The translations under genes were made by a program, and so were the position numbers. Below the pieces are notes generated by a model. It was not told the origin of the DNA. It searched no databases and saw nothing but the letters and a program-made list of their open reading frames with translations. This document shows positions 44,679 to 53,808 of a DNA stretch of 54,114 nt, in pieces. Within the stretch, counting starts at the first letter, position 1. Each line of letters begins with the position of its first letter. This DNA comes from Candidatus Eiseniibacteriota bacterium. GTDB taxonomy: Bacteria > Eisenbacteria > RBG-16-71-46 > CAIMUX01 > WJJG01. The stretch covers positions 1 through 54,114 of the forward strand of contig JAGMBO010000060.1 of assembly GCA_023129715.1 (NCBI GenBank). Direction: 5' to 3'.

Positions 44679-44774
44679 GGCGACGCTCGGTCGCCGTTCG
44701 TTGCGTGTGCTGGGGCACCGCTCGGTCGCCGTTGGTTGCGTGTGCTGGGGCACCCGCTCGGGCGCCGTTTGTGT
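44678..44774. repeat. 35-bp tandem repeats after the large subunit gene
   Basis: Units at 44678-44712 and 44713-44747 are nearly the same (GGGC.(A/C)CGCTCGGTCGCCGTT core) and a partial third runs to about 44774. They fill the gap before the convergent gene at 44783. Confidence 0.85.
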
Positions 44775-44782
44775 CCCCTGCG

Positions 44783-45601
44783 CTAGAGCGACCTCCCGCG
44801 TGGGGCTCGCATGCGGGGCGACTCCACCAGCACCTCTTCGGTCAGCGGCTTGAAGTCGCGTGTTCCCCCGTCGTCGCCGACGATCTCCAAGATGCGCGGA
44901 TCGGTGGCGCGCAAACCCGCGAGCACATCGACGCCGAAATCGAAGAGCAGCGGGGAGAGGGGTGTGCTCGGTCCGATGACGAGAGTTGTGCCCCGCCTCA
45001 GGGCGAGCAACTGATCGAGCGTCCCGTTGGCGAACGCGCTTCCCGTGATCACCACGAGGTCGCATTCGGGGATCAATGCGTCGGCCTGCGCTGCTGGAAG
45101 ACAGTCAGGCAGGGGGCGCTGTTCGAAGACCAGCACCCGGGCGGCGCCACACTGGCGGCGCAACTGCGGTATGAATGGGAAGGCGCCGACGATCCCGATC
45201 TGGGCATGGTGTTCGGCCTGCTCCAGGATGTAAGTGAAGACATTACGGGGGACGCCTCCGCGAACGTCGACCTGGGCGTTGATCGCCGCCGCGCCGACGA
45301 CGCGTTCGATGGGATCCTCAGCGAGGACCAGAGCGGCGAGGCGCTGCCCGGCAAAGCGCTTCCCCGACGCCGGAAGCGCGGGGCTCGAAGGGCACGGGTG
45401 GTTCTCCGGCGGCCTGGCGGGCGGCGCTCCGGACCTGGGCGGCGCTCCGGACCTGGCCGGCGCCGGGATTCGCCGCGCGAGGCCGATGCGTTCGCCGATC
45501 CGCACCGCGGCATAGCGTCCTCCGATTGCCACCGCGTCGGCGGGACGATCGTCGAGCTCGTCTAGGAGTCTCCTGGTGAAGCTGTTGGCTTGGCGGTCCA
45601 T
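44783..45601 (-). CDS. DUF364/DUF4213-like Rossmann protein
   Basis: A 272-residue protein that resembles the DUF4213-DUF364 putative metal-chelation family. It has an N-terminal domain ending near residue 95, then a Rossmann-like half (IGIVGAFPFIPQLRR, ECDLVVITGSAFANGTLDQLL, IGPSTPLSPLLFDFGVDVLAG). ATG 45601 is chosen, with AAGGA upstream. The linker at about 50-65 holds a small in-frame duplication (RSGAPPRSGAPPA). Function is unproven; siderophore or metal handling is suggested for relatives. Confidence 0.65.
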   Translation of the reverse strand: MDRQANSFTRRLLDELDDRPADAVAIGGRYAAVRIGERIGLARRIPAPARSGAPPRSGAPPARPPENHPCPSSPALPASGKRFAGQRLAALVLAEDPIERVVGAAAINAQVDVRGGVPRNVFTYILEQAEHHAQIGIVGAFPFIPQLRRQCGAARVLVFEQRPLPDCLPAAQADALIPECDLVVITGSAFANGTLDQLLALRRGTTLVIGPSTPLSPLLFDFGVDVLAGLRATDPRILEIVGDDGGTRDFKPLTEEVLVESPRMRAPRGRSL

Positions 45602-45786
45602 GGTTCCTTCCCGGGGTCGCGGTCGGTGCCCCGCGAGTGCTCTGCGGACGGTGGCTGGGCGCCCCCGGCACCGCGTGCGCTGCTCGGGCGCCCCCCCACG
45701 AGCGCTGCTCGGACCCTGCGCGGGTGTCCCGATGGGGTCGCGGTGCTTCCCGCAGGTTGCCGCGCCTCCAGCTCCTTTGCTAGATT

Positions 45787-45819
45787 GAGGTGCCACTCCA
45801 GCCATGAGGTGCCAGCATG
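45787..45819 (+). promoter_or_regulatory. Duplicated ribosome-binding segment before the PAS kinase
   Basis: TGAGGTGCCA occurs twice (starting 45787 and 45804), each followed by an ATG. The second pair leads to the kinase start at 45817. The outer copy gives an ATG in another frame. Confidence 0.5.
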
Positions 45820-47865
45820 ATCAAGCTAGGCGATCTGTATGCCTTCGTCGAGGGCAGTTTCGATTTCCTCCTCGTCATCGACGAGGAGGAAAAGGTCCTG
45901 CATGTCAATTCGCTGCTCGTGCGGGCCTGCGATTCCACCGCACGGGGGATCACGGGAAAGCGCCTTGAGGAGATCGTCACTCCCCGCTCGCTCGATTCGC
46001 TGCGCACCGGGATGGTCCAGGCCCGCGAGGGATTGCGGGGGGTCGTCGTCTGCTCTCCGCAGGGCCCCAGCAACCCCTGCTCGATTCTCCTCAAGACCGG
46101 GTATGTCGATACGACCGCCGGCGGGGTCCATCTCTTCTTCGGTTCCCAGGTCGACGGACTCAATCGGTTTGCCGAGACCGACAAGGACGAACGTGTCAAG
46201 GAGCTCTTCTGCATCTACTCGGTCGCCGAGTGGATCGAAGTCTCCCCCTCGGTGGAGGAGTTCTTCAACCGTCTGCCCGAATACCTCAGCCGGGGCATGC
46301 AGTTTCCGGAATCGACCGTTGTCTACTCGGTCTACCAAGGGCGCGAATACGGTCAGCCGATTGCATCGCAGCGCACGATTAGTGTCACGATGGTCGTCAA
46401 CCGCAAGAACGCCGGTTCCATCCAGGTCGGATATGTCGACGAGCAACTCGAGACGCTCCCGGAAGAACAGCGCATGCTCAACGAGATTGGGCGCATGCTC
46501 AGTCTGGCGGTCGAGCGCAAGGAGCTCTCCGCGCGGCTGGTGCTGAAGCAGGAGGAGGAAGCCTCGTATCGAGCGCGTCTGCATCAGCTGGAAGAGGAGA
46601 TCGACACCCGTACGCGGCAGGTGGAAGAGCAGCGCGGGAATCTCGAACGGATCGACGGGTATCTCGAACGGGTCAACCGCGACTGGGAGGAATCGAAGAC
46701 CTACCTGGAGACCGTGTTGAAGGGCATCCCCGATCCGGTCGCGCTGATCGACCGCAATCGGACGTTGGTGATGACCAACCGGGAAAACGTCGCTTCGGGG
46801 GACAAGTGCCACAAGACCCTTTTTGACAATGACATGCCTTGCCAGGACTGCCGCCTGGCGCGCATCGTGCGCGAGAAGACCCCAATTACACTGACTATCC
46901 AGCACGAGGGCCGACACCTCGAGGTCCACGCGCTGCCGATCTTCAACGCCGACCATGAAGTCGACGGCATCATGGAGTTCTACCGCGACGTTACCCTCGA
47001 GAAGACCTACGAGCAGCAGCTCAGCCAGGCCGACCGCATGGCGTCGCTGGGCGAACTCGTCAGCGGCATCGGCCACGAGATCAACAACCCCAACCAGTTC
47101 ATTCGCGGCAACGTCAAGATCCTCAAGCAGGCACTCGACGACATGCTGCCGATCGTCGATGCCCACTACGAGCAGCAGGGCGATCTGAGAATTGCTCGCC
47201 TGCCCTACAAGTTCTTCCGGGACCATGTGATGACCCTGGTCGACGACATGGCCCACGGATCTGAACGCATCAAGAGTATCGTCGAGGGACTCAAGCGCTT
47301 CGCGCGCCGGGATGAGGGGCTATTGATCGACAAGGTCGAAGTCAACACGGCGATCGAGGCCTGCGTCCGCTTGACCCACAACGAGGTCCACAAGCACGCC
47401 GAGATCGAATTGGATCTTGCCCCCGATCTGCCGACCTTCGTCGGCAATTCACAGAAGATCGAGCAGGTGCTGGTCAACTTGATCGTCAACGCCGCCCAGG
47501 CGATCCCCGACGAGCACAAGGGCCTCATCCGGGTGCAGTCGCGCTTCGACGACGGGCGCGTCATCGTCGAGGTCGAGGACAACGGCAAGGGGATGAACGA
47601 GAAGACGATCAAGCAGATCTTCGACCCCTTCTTCACCACCAAGCGTGCCTCGGGCGGGACGGGCTTGGGCCTACCGATCGCCTACCGGATCGTCGAAGAG
47701 CATGGCGGAACCATCGGGGTCCAGAGCCATGTTGGCCAGGGGACCACGTTCACGGTCGAGATTCCCGTTGCCCCCGAGGGCCAGGCTGGTCCGGCGGGGG
47801 CGGGGGATGGCCCGCAGCCCGACCGCCGGGCTGCGGCTGCCGAGTCCGGATCGGACGAGGAGTAG
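45817..47865 (+). CDS. PAS-domain sensor histidine kinase
   Basis: A 682-residue soluble kinase with no TM segment. A PAS-like N-terminus (about 5-115) and a GAF-like middle (130-240) precede a coiled coil (243-295). A second PAS domain carries C331, C342 and C345 in the pattern CHK...PCQDC, typical of metal- or redox-binding PAS. The HisKA His is H420 in GIGHEINNPNQF. The HATPase boxes are intact (NAAQAI, DNGKGM, DPFFTT, GTGLGLP). It is followed after two bases by the regulator gene at 47868. Confidence 0.9.
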   Translation: MIKLGDLYAFVEGSFDFLLVIDEEEKVLHVNSLLVRACDSTARGITGKRLEEIVTPRSLDSLRTGMVQAREGLRGVVVCSPQGPSNPCSILLKTGYVDTTAGGVHLFFGSQVDGLNRFAETDKDERVKELFCIYSVAEWIEVSPSVEEFFNRLPEYLSRGMQFPESTVVYSVYQGREYGQPIASQRTISVTMVVNRKNAGSIQVGYVDEQLETLPEEQRMLNEIGRMLSLAVERKELSARLVLKQEEEASYRARLHQLEEEIDTRTRQVEEQRGNLERIDGYLERVNRDWEESKTYLETVLKGIPDPVALIDRNRTLVMTNRENVASGDKCHKTLFDNDMPCQDCRLARIVREKTPITLTIQHEGRHLEVHALPIFNADHEVDGIMEFYRDVTLEKTYEQQLSQADRMASLGELVSGIGHEINNPNQFIRGNVKILKQALDDMLPIVDAHYEQQGDLRIARLPYKFFRDHVMTLVDDMAHGSERIKSIVEGLKRFARRDEGLLIDKVEVNTAIEACVRLTHNEVHKHAEIELDLAPDLPTFVGNSQKIEQVLVNLIVNAAQAIPDEHKGLIRVQSRFDDGRVIVEVEDNGKGMNEKTIKQIFDPFFTTKRASGGTGLGLPIAYRIVEEHGGTIGVQSHVGQGTTFTVEIPVAPEGQAGPAGAGDGPQPDRRAAAAESGSDEE

Positions 47866-47867
47866 CG

Positions 47868-49241
47868 ATGAAGAAGATCCTGATCATCGACGATGACGTG
47901 GCCGTGACCAACTACCTGATGGTCTTCTTGATGCAGACCGAGCAGTTCGAGCCGACCGTGATCAACGACTCCCGCCAAGTCGAGGAGTTGATCGGGCGTG
48001 AAGGGTTCAGTGCCGTGCTCCTCGACATGGATATGCCCCACGTCAATGGCCTCGACATTCTCAAGACGATGCGCGCCAAGGGCAAGCACATGCCGGTGAT
48101 CGTCTTGACGGGCGTCGGCGACGTCGACCTGGCGGTCAAGTCGATGAAGCTCGGCGCGTTCGACTATCTCACCAAGCCGGTCGACGATGAACATCTGCTC
48201 GAGGTGATCGGCGCGGCCCTCGAGCACCATCAGCTCCACCATACGATCAAGGAACTCCCCACCGAGCTGAAGCGCGAAGACCTGACCTACAAGGCGGCTT
48301 TCGAGCATATCCCGACACAGGACCCGGCGATGATCCACCTGCTGCATCAGGCGGAGAAGGTCGCGGCAAGCGATCTGGGGATCTTCATCTTGGGCGAGCG
48401 CGGCACGGGCAAGGAGATGCTCGCTCGCGCAATCCACAATGCCAGTCCGGCGCGCAAGGGCGCCTTCGTGGCGGTGGATGCCTCCGGGCAGGACCCCGAG
48501 AAGTTTCCCGGGGCATTCTTCGGCCAGGCGCGCATCTGGAGCGGGGAGCGCGAGGAGCACCCTGGATTCCTTGAAGAGGCGGAGAACGGCACGATCTATC
48601 TCTGCGAGATCGAGCACCTGACCAAGCCGATGCAGGTGCGGCTGAAACGCGTGCTGCAGACCGGCGAGTATTACCGCGAGAACTCGACACAGATCCGCAA
48701 GAGCAACGTGCGCTTCATCGTCTCCTCCTCCCTCGATCTGACGCAGGAGGAGTATCGGGAGATCTTCTCCCACGATCTGCTCTATCACTTGATGGTCAAC
48801 TCGCTCAGCATCCCCCCGCTACGGGAGCGGATCGGGGATCTGCCCCCGCTGGCCGAGCACTTCCGCAAGAAGGGCCGGGAGAAGATCGACAAGCGGATCA
48901 GCGGCTTCTCAGCGGACTATCTCGCTCTGCTGGCGAAATACGAGTTTCCCGACAACATCCAAGAGCTACGCAACATCATCGAGGGCTCGATGGTCAACGC
49001 CGACGGCGAACTTGTGACCATCGAGGCCTTGCCGCCCTACATCCGCCGCAAGATCGCCTCGCAGGAGAAGCACCCTCGCGCTGCGTTCCGCCCGGTGTCC
49101 CTGGCAGAGGTCCAGCGCGATCATGCCCGGCGGATGCTGGCCCACTTCGGCGGGGATCGCGAGCGGGCTGTGGCGGAGATGGGCATTGCGCCCGCCGAGC
49201 TGGATCATCTGCTCGGCAGCGAAGAATCGCCCGCCTCTTAG
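47868..49241 (+). CDS. NtrC-like response regulator with degenerate AAA+ domain
   Basis: A 457-residue partner of the kinase upstream. The receiver is intact (D53 in LLDMDMP, K in LTKPVDD). Walker A is GERGTGKE (176-183). In place of GAFTGA, residues 218-227 read FGQARIWSGE. Walker B reads TIYLCEIEHL, with Cys for the first Asp. A weak Fis-like end follows (HFGGDRERAVAEMGI). It is unlikely to remodel sigma-54 RNA polymerase; it may bind DNA or protein only, or antagonise the intact NtrC-type regulator elsewhere in the window. Confidence 0.88.
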   Translation: MKKILIIDDDVAVTNYLMVFLMQTEQFEPTVINDSRQVEELIGREGFSAVLLDMDMPHVNGLDILKTMRAKGKHMPVIVLTGVGDVDLAVKSMKLGAFDYLTKPVDDEHLLEVIGAALEHHQLHHTIKELPTELKREDLTYKAAFEHIPTQDPAMIHLLHQAEKVAASDLGIFILGERGTGKEMLARAIHNASPARKGAFVAVDASGQDPEKFPGAFFGQARIWSGEREEHPGFLEEAENGTIYLCEIEHLTKPMQVRLKRVLQTGEYYRENSTQIRKSNVRFIVSSSLDLTQEEYREIFSHDLLYHLMVNSLSIPPLRERIGDLPPLAEHFRKKGREKIDKRISGFSADYLALLAKYEFPDNIQELRNIIEGSMVNADGELVTIEALPPYIRRKIASQEKHPRAAFRPVSLAEVQRDHARRMLAHFGGDRERAVAEMGIAPAELDHLLGSEESPAS

Positions 49242-49255
49242 GGTCTTCCGACCGC

Positions 49256-50641
49256 CTAGGTCTCGGACGCCAGGCGCGCCCGGGCCTCGCTGCGCAGGCG
49301 CTCCAGCATGGGCGTGAGGTCGGGGGGCGGCCCCTTGGCGAGCAGGCGTTCGACGCCCGCCAGCGCGGCCTTGGTCTGCCCGCGCGCCAGTTGAATCCGG
49401 GTCAGCAGGACCCCATAGCGATCGAGCTGGGCCTCAGAGGGGCGGGTCGCCTGGCAGCCGAGGCAGGTCTCGAAGATCATCTTCTCGGCATACTTGAGCG
49501 CGCGGCCATGGCGGAGGGCGAATTCGGCGAACAGGCCCCGCGGCGCCATGGCATGACCCGAGAGCTGCACGACCCGTTCGTAGGCTTCTTCGGCGTCGTC
49601 GAGCTCGCCCTGGGCTTCGAGCGCCGCGGCGTAGAGCTGCCAGAGCCCCGGATCCCGGTCGAGGCCGGCCTCCATCAGCTTCTCGATCTGGGGGACCGCC
49701 TCCGCCGCGCGGCCGGCGGCGATCATCACTTCGGCATGGGTCACGGCGTAGGCGACTTGATGTTCGGGGTCGATGCGTGCTCCCTCCGCGAGCAGTTTGA
49801 GCGCGGCCCGCGCGCCGGCCGGGTCTCGTGGCTGCTGGGCCTGCCCGTGGCTGCCGGTCCCGGCGAGCATCTCGGCGAGGGCCAGGCGGGCATTGATGCG
49901 GTGGGGATCGGTCTTGAGAGCGCGTTCGAAGTGGCGGCGGGCCTCACCCTGGCGGTCGAGCTGATCGAGGAGCAGTCCCACGTGCTCGAGAAGCAGGGGT
50001 TCGTCGGGGTGCTTTTCGAGCTCGGCGGTGAAGCCGTCGAGGGCCGCCTGCCGGTCGCCCTGCTGGTAGGCGACGAAAGCGCGCTTGAAGTCCTCGCCGA
50101 AGCGCTCGGCGCGTTCCCGATCCGCGGGCGCCAGGGCGCCGGAGTACATGAGATAGGCGGTCAGCGGGTCGGTCTCGCTGAGCGATGCCTCGGGCGTGCT
50201 GAGGTACTCCTCCTGGGTGGTCGGGATCCCCGGCGCGTCGGGCGCGGGCGCATCGCGTTGCTCGGCGTCATGCCCCGGCGCCTCGAAGGTGTCGGCCAGC
50301 GAGCTGAGGCGCGTGGCCAGCGCCTCGACCTCTCCCCGCAGGCGCGTGTCTCCTTGCTCGAGATGATCACGGGCGATCTCGAGGCTCTCCTCGGCGGCAT
50401 CGAGGACGCGGTCTTCGATCATCCGCTCGGCCTCGTCGAGCTTCAGGCGCACGAAACGCTGGTGGGCGTCGTGAGCCTTGCCTTGCAGGCGCTCGGTCGC
50501 CGCAGGGTCCTTGCCGCCGGTCTTGCGCAGCGCACTGCGGTAGAGCCGGTAGGCCTCGAGCGGATCGCCCGACGCCAAGACGCCGTCGGCCTTCTCCTCC
50601 ATCGCGGCCGGCTTGCCGAAGAGACCACCGAAGAGCCCCAT
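49256..50641 (-). CDS. TPR-repeat protein
   Basis: A 461-residue protein of helical repeats (for example DPLTAYLMYSGALAPADRE, EPLLLEHVGLLLDQLDRQGEA, DPHRINARLALAEMLAGTG). The N-terminus MGLFGGLFGKPAAMEEKA has no signal peptide. ATG 50641 has a purine-rich GGGGGAAG upstream. It is convergent with the regulator gene. Such proteins scaffold complexes; no partner is evident. Confidence 0.75.
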   Translation of the reverse strand: MGLFGGLFGKPAAMEEKADGVLASGDPLEAYRLYRSALRKTGGKDPAATERLQGKAHDAHQRFVRLKLDEAERMIEDRVLDAAEESLEIARDHLEQGDTRLRGEVEALATRLSSLADTFEAPGHDAEQRDAPAPDAPGIPTTQEEYLSTPEASLSETDPLTAYLMYSGALAPADRERAERFGEDFKRAFVAYQQGDRQAALDGFTAELEKHPDEPLLLEHVGLLLDQLDRQGEARRHFERALKTDPHRINARLALAEMLAGTGSHGQAQQPRDPAGARAALKLLAEGARIDPEHQVAYAVTHAEVMIAAGRAAEAVPQIEKLMEAGLDRDPGLWQLYAAALEAQGELDDAEEAYERVVQLSGHAMAPRGLFAEFALRHGRALKYAEKMIFETCLGCQATRPSEAQLDRYGVLLTRIQLARGQTKAALAGVERLLAKGPPPDLTPMLERLRSEARARLASET

Positions 50642-50798
50642 GTCTTCCCCCGTTTCACGTCCTCCCGAACCGGCAAGGTGCAGCGGAAGCAAGAGGGTTC
50701 CTCGCCCGCCCGGCAGATCGAGTAGCATGGATGATGCAGACAGTATCGGCCGTGGCCGTTGTCCCTGCAACCATGGCGCGCCGCCTGGAGGAGGAGAA

Positions 50799-51959
50799 AT
50801 GACAAGGCAATCCGGACACGACCGTCGCCCGCGCCCCTCGAATCCCCCGGGCCCGATGGGTCGGGGGGGCCGTCCGGGCAGCGCGGGATCCCAGGCCGCA
50901 TGGGGACGGTCGCCAAGGCGGCTGCAGGGAGGCGCGGAGCTGCGCGCCGAGCTGCTCGCCGCCGCCCGCGGCTACACATTCGCCCAGGCGCTCATGACCG
51001 GCAACGCGATCGGGCTCTTCGATGCCCTCGCGCGTCCCGCAACCACGGCCACTCTCGCCCGACGCCTGAAATGCAGCCGGCGTGGGATCCGCGCGCTCGT
51101 CGACGCCCTGATGGCGATGGACCTGCTCGGGCGGCGCGGCGAGCGCATCTCCCTGCGCCCCGCCGCCGCCGAGTTGCTGCGCAGCACCGGGCGCGAGTCG
51201 ATCGTCAATCTCCTCCATCACCAGCAGCATCTCTACACACGCTGGAGCGGCCTCGAGACCGCCGTGCGGTCGGGACGTCCGACCGAGGCCCGCTCCGCCG
51301 GGCTCGCCGCCCGGGAGCGCTTCCAGCAGGCGATGCTCGAAGGCGCCCGACGAGCGATTCCCGAGGTTCTGGCGCTCCTCGATCTGCGGGCGTGCGAGAG
51401 CTTCCTCGATGTCGGGGGCGGGCTCGGAGCCTATGCGGCCGCCCTCGTGCGGCGCTGGCCCCACCTGGATGGCACCCTCCTCGAGCAGCCCCCCGTCGCC
51501 CGCCTGGCGCGACGTTACCTGCGCGCCGAAGGACTGGCGGAGCGGATCGCGGTCATCGCGGGCGATGCCCGCCGGGATCCCCTCGGAGGATCGTACGATT
51601 TGGTGTTGTTTTCCAATGTCCTGCACATCTACTCGCGCCGCGAGTGCGTGGCCATCCTGCGCCGCGCCGTACGGGCGCTCGCTCCCCGGGGAACGATCCT
51701 GATCAAGGACTTCTTCCTGCGCCGGGATCGGCGGGGACCGCTGCGGGCCGGTCTCTTCGCCCTGAACATGCTGATCGCCACCGAGACGGGCGCGGTGCTC
51801 AGTGAGGCAGAGTTGGATGCGGTGCTGCGCTCCGCGGGCCTGCGGCGCATCGCGACGCGAGCGATCGGGGAGGCCTCCCTGCTGGTGGCTGCCGCCCCAC
51901 CGGGCAAGCCGGGCGCGCGCCCGGAAGCGATGCCTTGTCTGCGTGCCTCCCCCTGCTAG
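50799..51959 (+). CDS. SAM-dependent O-methyltransferase-like protein
   Basis: A 386-residue protein. After a basic leader, a winged-helix dimerisation domain (about 50-130, ATTATLARRLKCSRRGIRAL) precedes a Rossmann methyltransferase domain with SAM loop FLDVGGGLGAY and post-loop LLEQPPVARLARRY. This is the layout of the acetylserotonin/caffeate O-methyltransferase family used in secondary and isoprenoid metabolism. ATG 50799 sits right after GGAGGAGGAG. Substrate unknown. Confidence 0.8.
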   Translation: MTRQSGHDRRPRPSNPPGPMGRGGRPGSAGSQAAWGRSPRRLQGGAELRAELLAAARGYTFAQALMTGNAIGLFDALARPATTATLARRLKCSRRGIRALVDALMAMDLLGRRGERISLRPAAAELLRSTGRESIVNLLHHQQHLYTRWSGLETAVRSGRPTEARSAGLAARERFQQAMLEGARRAIPEVLALLDLRACESFLDVGGGLGAYAAALVRRWPHLDGTLLEQPPVARLARRYLRAEGLAERIAVIAGDARRDPLGGSYDLVLFSNVLHIYSRRECVAILRRAVRALAPRGTILIKDFFLRRDRRGPLRAGLFALNMLIATETGAVLSEAELDAVLRSAGLRRIATRAIGEASLLVAAAPPGKPGARPEAMPCLRASPC

Positions 51960-51974
51960 AATCTCCCCGAGTCG

Positions 51975-52007
51975 GAGCGAATCGGGAGCGGACGGGAACG
52001 AAGCGGG
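51975..52007. repeat. Three diverged 11-bp repeats before the transporter
   Basis: GAGCGAATCGG, GAGCGGACGGG and AACGAAGCGGG follow one another in the 57-base gap before the NSS transporter. The GGGAGGGG after them is its ribosome site. Confidence 0.45.
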
Positions 52008-52016
52008 AGGGGCCGC

Positions 52017-53624
52017 ATGAGTGGAGCGGGCGAACCGACGGGACGGGAGCATTGGGCCTCGCGCCGGGCCTTCATTCTGGCGGCGATCGGCTCGGCGATC
52101 GGGCTGGGGAACATCTGGCGCTTTCCGTACATCTGCTACGAGTATGGTGGGGGGGCCTTCCTGCTCGCCTTCGTCGTGGCCCTCTTCACCGCCGGCATTC
52201 CCCTGCTGATTCTCGAGTTCGGCATCGGCCACTCCACCGAGGGCACCGCGCCGAAGGCGATGCGCAAGATCCACCCCAAGCTCGAGTGGTTCGGCTGGGC
52301 CGCGACCGGAGTGGGCTTCGTCATCTGCACCTACTACGCCGTGATCATGAGCTACTGCGCCAACTACGCCTGGCATTCCCTGACCCTTGCCTGGGGCAGT
52401 GATCCCAGCGCTTTCTTCTACAACGATGTGATCGGGCTGACGACGGTACGGGCCGACAGCGTCGCCACCGCCGCCGCCGACAGCCTGCGGGCCATCGGCG
52501 CTCAGGTTCCCGCTGAGCTGGTGGCCAAACCCTGGTCGCTCGGTCCCTTCATGCCCTGGCTCTTCGTCGGATTGGCGATCAGTTGGGTCTGGATCGTGCT
52601 CTCGATCTGGAAGGGGACCAAGACGGTCGGCAAGGTCGTCTATGTGACCGTGCTCGTGCCCTGGGCGATCTTGATCATCTTCGTCGTTCGCGGGGTGACC
52701 CTTCCCGGGGCCGGTGAGGGCCTGCACTTCTACCTACATCCCGTCTTCGGAGAGCTTCTCAAACCCGGGGTCTGGTTGGCAGCGTATACGCAGGTCTTCT
52801 TCAGTCTCTCGGTCGGCTTCGGGATCATGATCGCCTACTCGAGCTTCCTGCCACGCAAATCCGACATCGTCAAGAACGCCTTCCTGATCGGCATTGGGGA
52901 TGCCCTGACCGCGTTTCTCGGCGGACTCGCCGTCTTCGGCGCGCTCGGTTACAAGGCCCACTTGAGCGGCCTTCCGGTGGAGGATGTCGTCCAGAGCGGG
53001 CCTGGTCTGACCTTCATCACCTATCCCGATATCATCAACAATCTCCCCATGCCGCATCTCTTCGGGATCCTCTTCTTCTTGATGCTCCTGACACTGGCGA
53101 TCGATTCCGCCTTCTCTCTGGTCGAGGCGGTTGCCGCCGCGGCACGCGACAAGTGGGGTTGGTCGCATCGGCGGGCGAATCTCACCGTCGCCTCGATCGC
53201 CCTCCTGCTCGGCGTTCCCCTGATCTTCGGCGTCGGGCTCCACTGGCTCGACATCGTTGATCGCTTCATGAATCAGGTTGGGCTCAGCCTGGTCGTGTTC
53301 GGGGAGTGCCTGTTGATCGGCTACTATTTCAAGAGCGAGCGCATGCGCAATTACGTCAACAACCTCTCCGACTTCAGCGTCGGCAAGTGGTGGAATGTCT
53401 GCATCATGGTGATCACCCCGGTGGCGATTCTCTGCCTCCTCGGGGCGGAGATCGTCGCGCGGTTCAAGGAGCCCTATGGCGACGCAGGCCTGCGCTCGCA
53501 GGAGTTCGTCTTCGGGTGGCTGATCGTGATCCTGGTCTTCGTCGGGGGGCTGTTGCTGGCCCGCACGCGGGGCCGCAAGGAGTCTCAGTCGGTCGGTTCG
53601 GCGGGGGTCGACAGAGGAGCATGA
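52017..53624 (+). CDS. Na+-dependent NSS/SNF-family transporter
   Basis: A 535-residue inner-membrane symporter with about 12 TM segments. TM1 carries GSAIGLGNIWRFPYICYEYGG, the Na+-binding signature of the family, and the protein continues with IPLLILEFGIGH. Substrates of bacterial members are amino acids such as tryptophan, tyrosine or methionine; the one here is not evident. A small membrane protein follows with a two-base gap, a common arrangement for NSS carriers with small subunits (as in MetP-MetS). Confidence 0.93.
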   Translation: MSGAGEPTGREHWASRRAFILAAIGSAIGLGNIWRFPYICYEYGGGAFLLAFVVALFTAGIPLLILEFGIGHSTEGTAPKAMRKIHPKLEWFGWAATGVGFVICTYYAVIMSYCANYAWHSLTLAWGSDPSAFFYNDVIGLTTVRADSVATAAADSLRAIGAQVPAELVAKPWSLGPFMPWLFVGLAISWVWIVLSIWKGTKTVGKVVYVTVLVPWAILIIFVVRGVTLPGAGEGLHFYLHPVFGELLKPGVWLAAYTQVFFSLSVGFGIMIAYSSFLPRKSDIVKNAFLIGIGDALTAFLGGLAVFGALGYKAHLSGLPVEDVVQSGPGLTFITYPDIINNLPMPHLFGILFFLMLLTLAIDSAFSLVEAVAAAARDKWGWSHRRANLTVASIALLLGVPLIFGVGLHWLDIVDRFMNQVGLSLVVFGECLLIGYYFKSERMRNYVNNLSDFSVGKWWNVCIMVITPVAILCLLGAEIVARFKEPYGDAGLRSQEFVFGWLIVILVFVGGLLLARTRGRKESQSVGSAGVDRGA

Positions 53625-53625
53625 C

Positions 53626-53808
53626 ATGGAACTTGGAGTTCCACTCATCGCGGCGCTCGGTTGATTCGGCGCAGTCTGTGCCGTGAGCACAGTGATCCAT
53701 CGCAGGTTCAAGCCTCTCGACATGCGGCGGTTGATCGCGGTTGCGGCCGTCATGGCGACACTGGCGTTCATCTCGGTCTTCGTCGTCGTGAACTACCTGA
53801 TCGACTAG
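53626..53808 (+). CDS. Small membrane protein with an in-frame TGA codon
   Basis: ATG 53626 has GAGGAG six bases upstream and follows the transporter stop by one base. The reading MELGVPLIAALG meets TGA at 53662-53664, then stays open in the same frame to TAG at 53806: FGAVCAVSTVIHRRF, then MRRLIAVAAVMATLAFISVF and VVVNYLID. The 60-residue product would have two TM segments, fitting a small partner of the carrier. Just after the TGA, CTGTGC-CGTGA-GCACAG (53676-53692) forms a 6-bp hairpin whose loop begins 17 bases past the TGA with G in second place. That agrees with the bacterial SECIS pattern. Alternatives are a nonsense mutation, a sequencing error, or a separate gene from GTG 53683, which lacks a ribosome site. 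Confidence 0.55.

Noticed and set aside
50655-52727. 690-codon minus-strand frame opposite the methyltransferase and transporter
   Set aside because: It has no motifs or natural composition, and both opposite genes are well supported.
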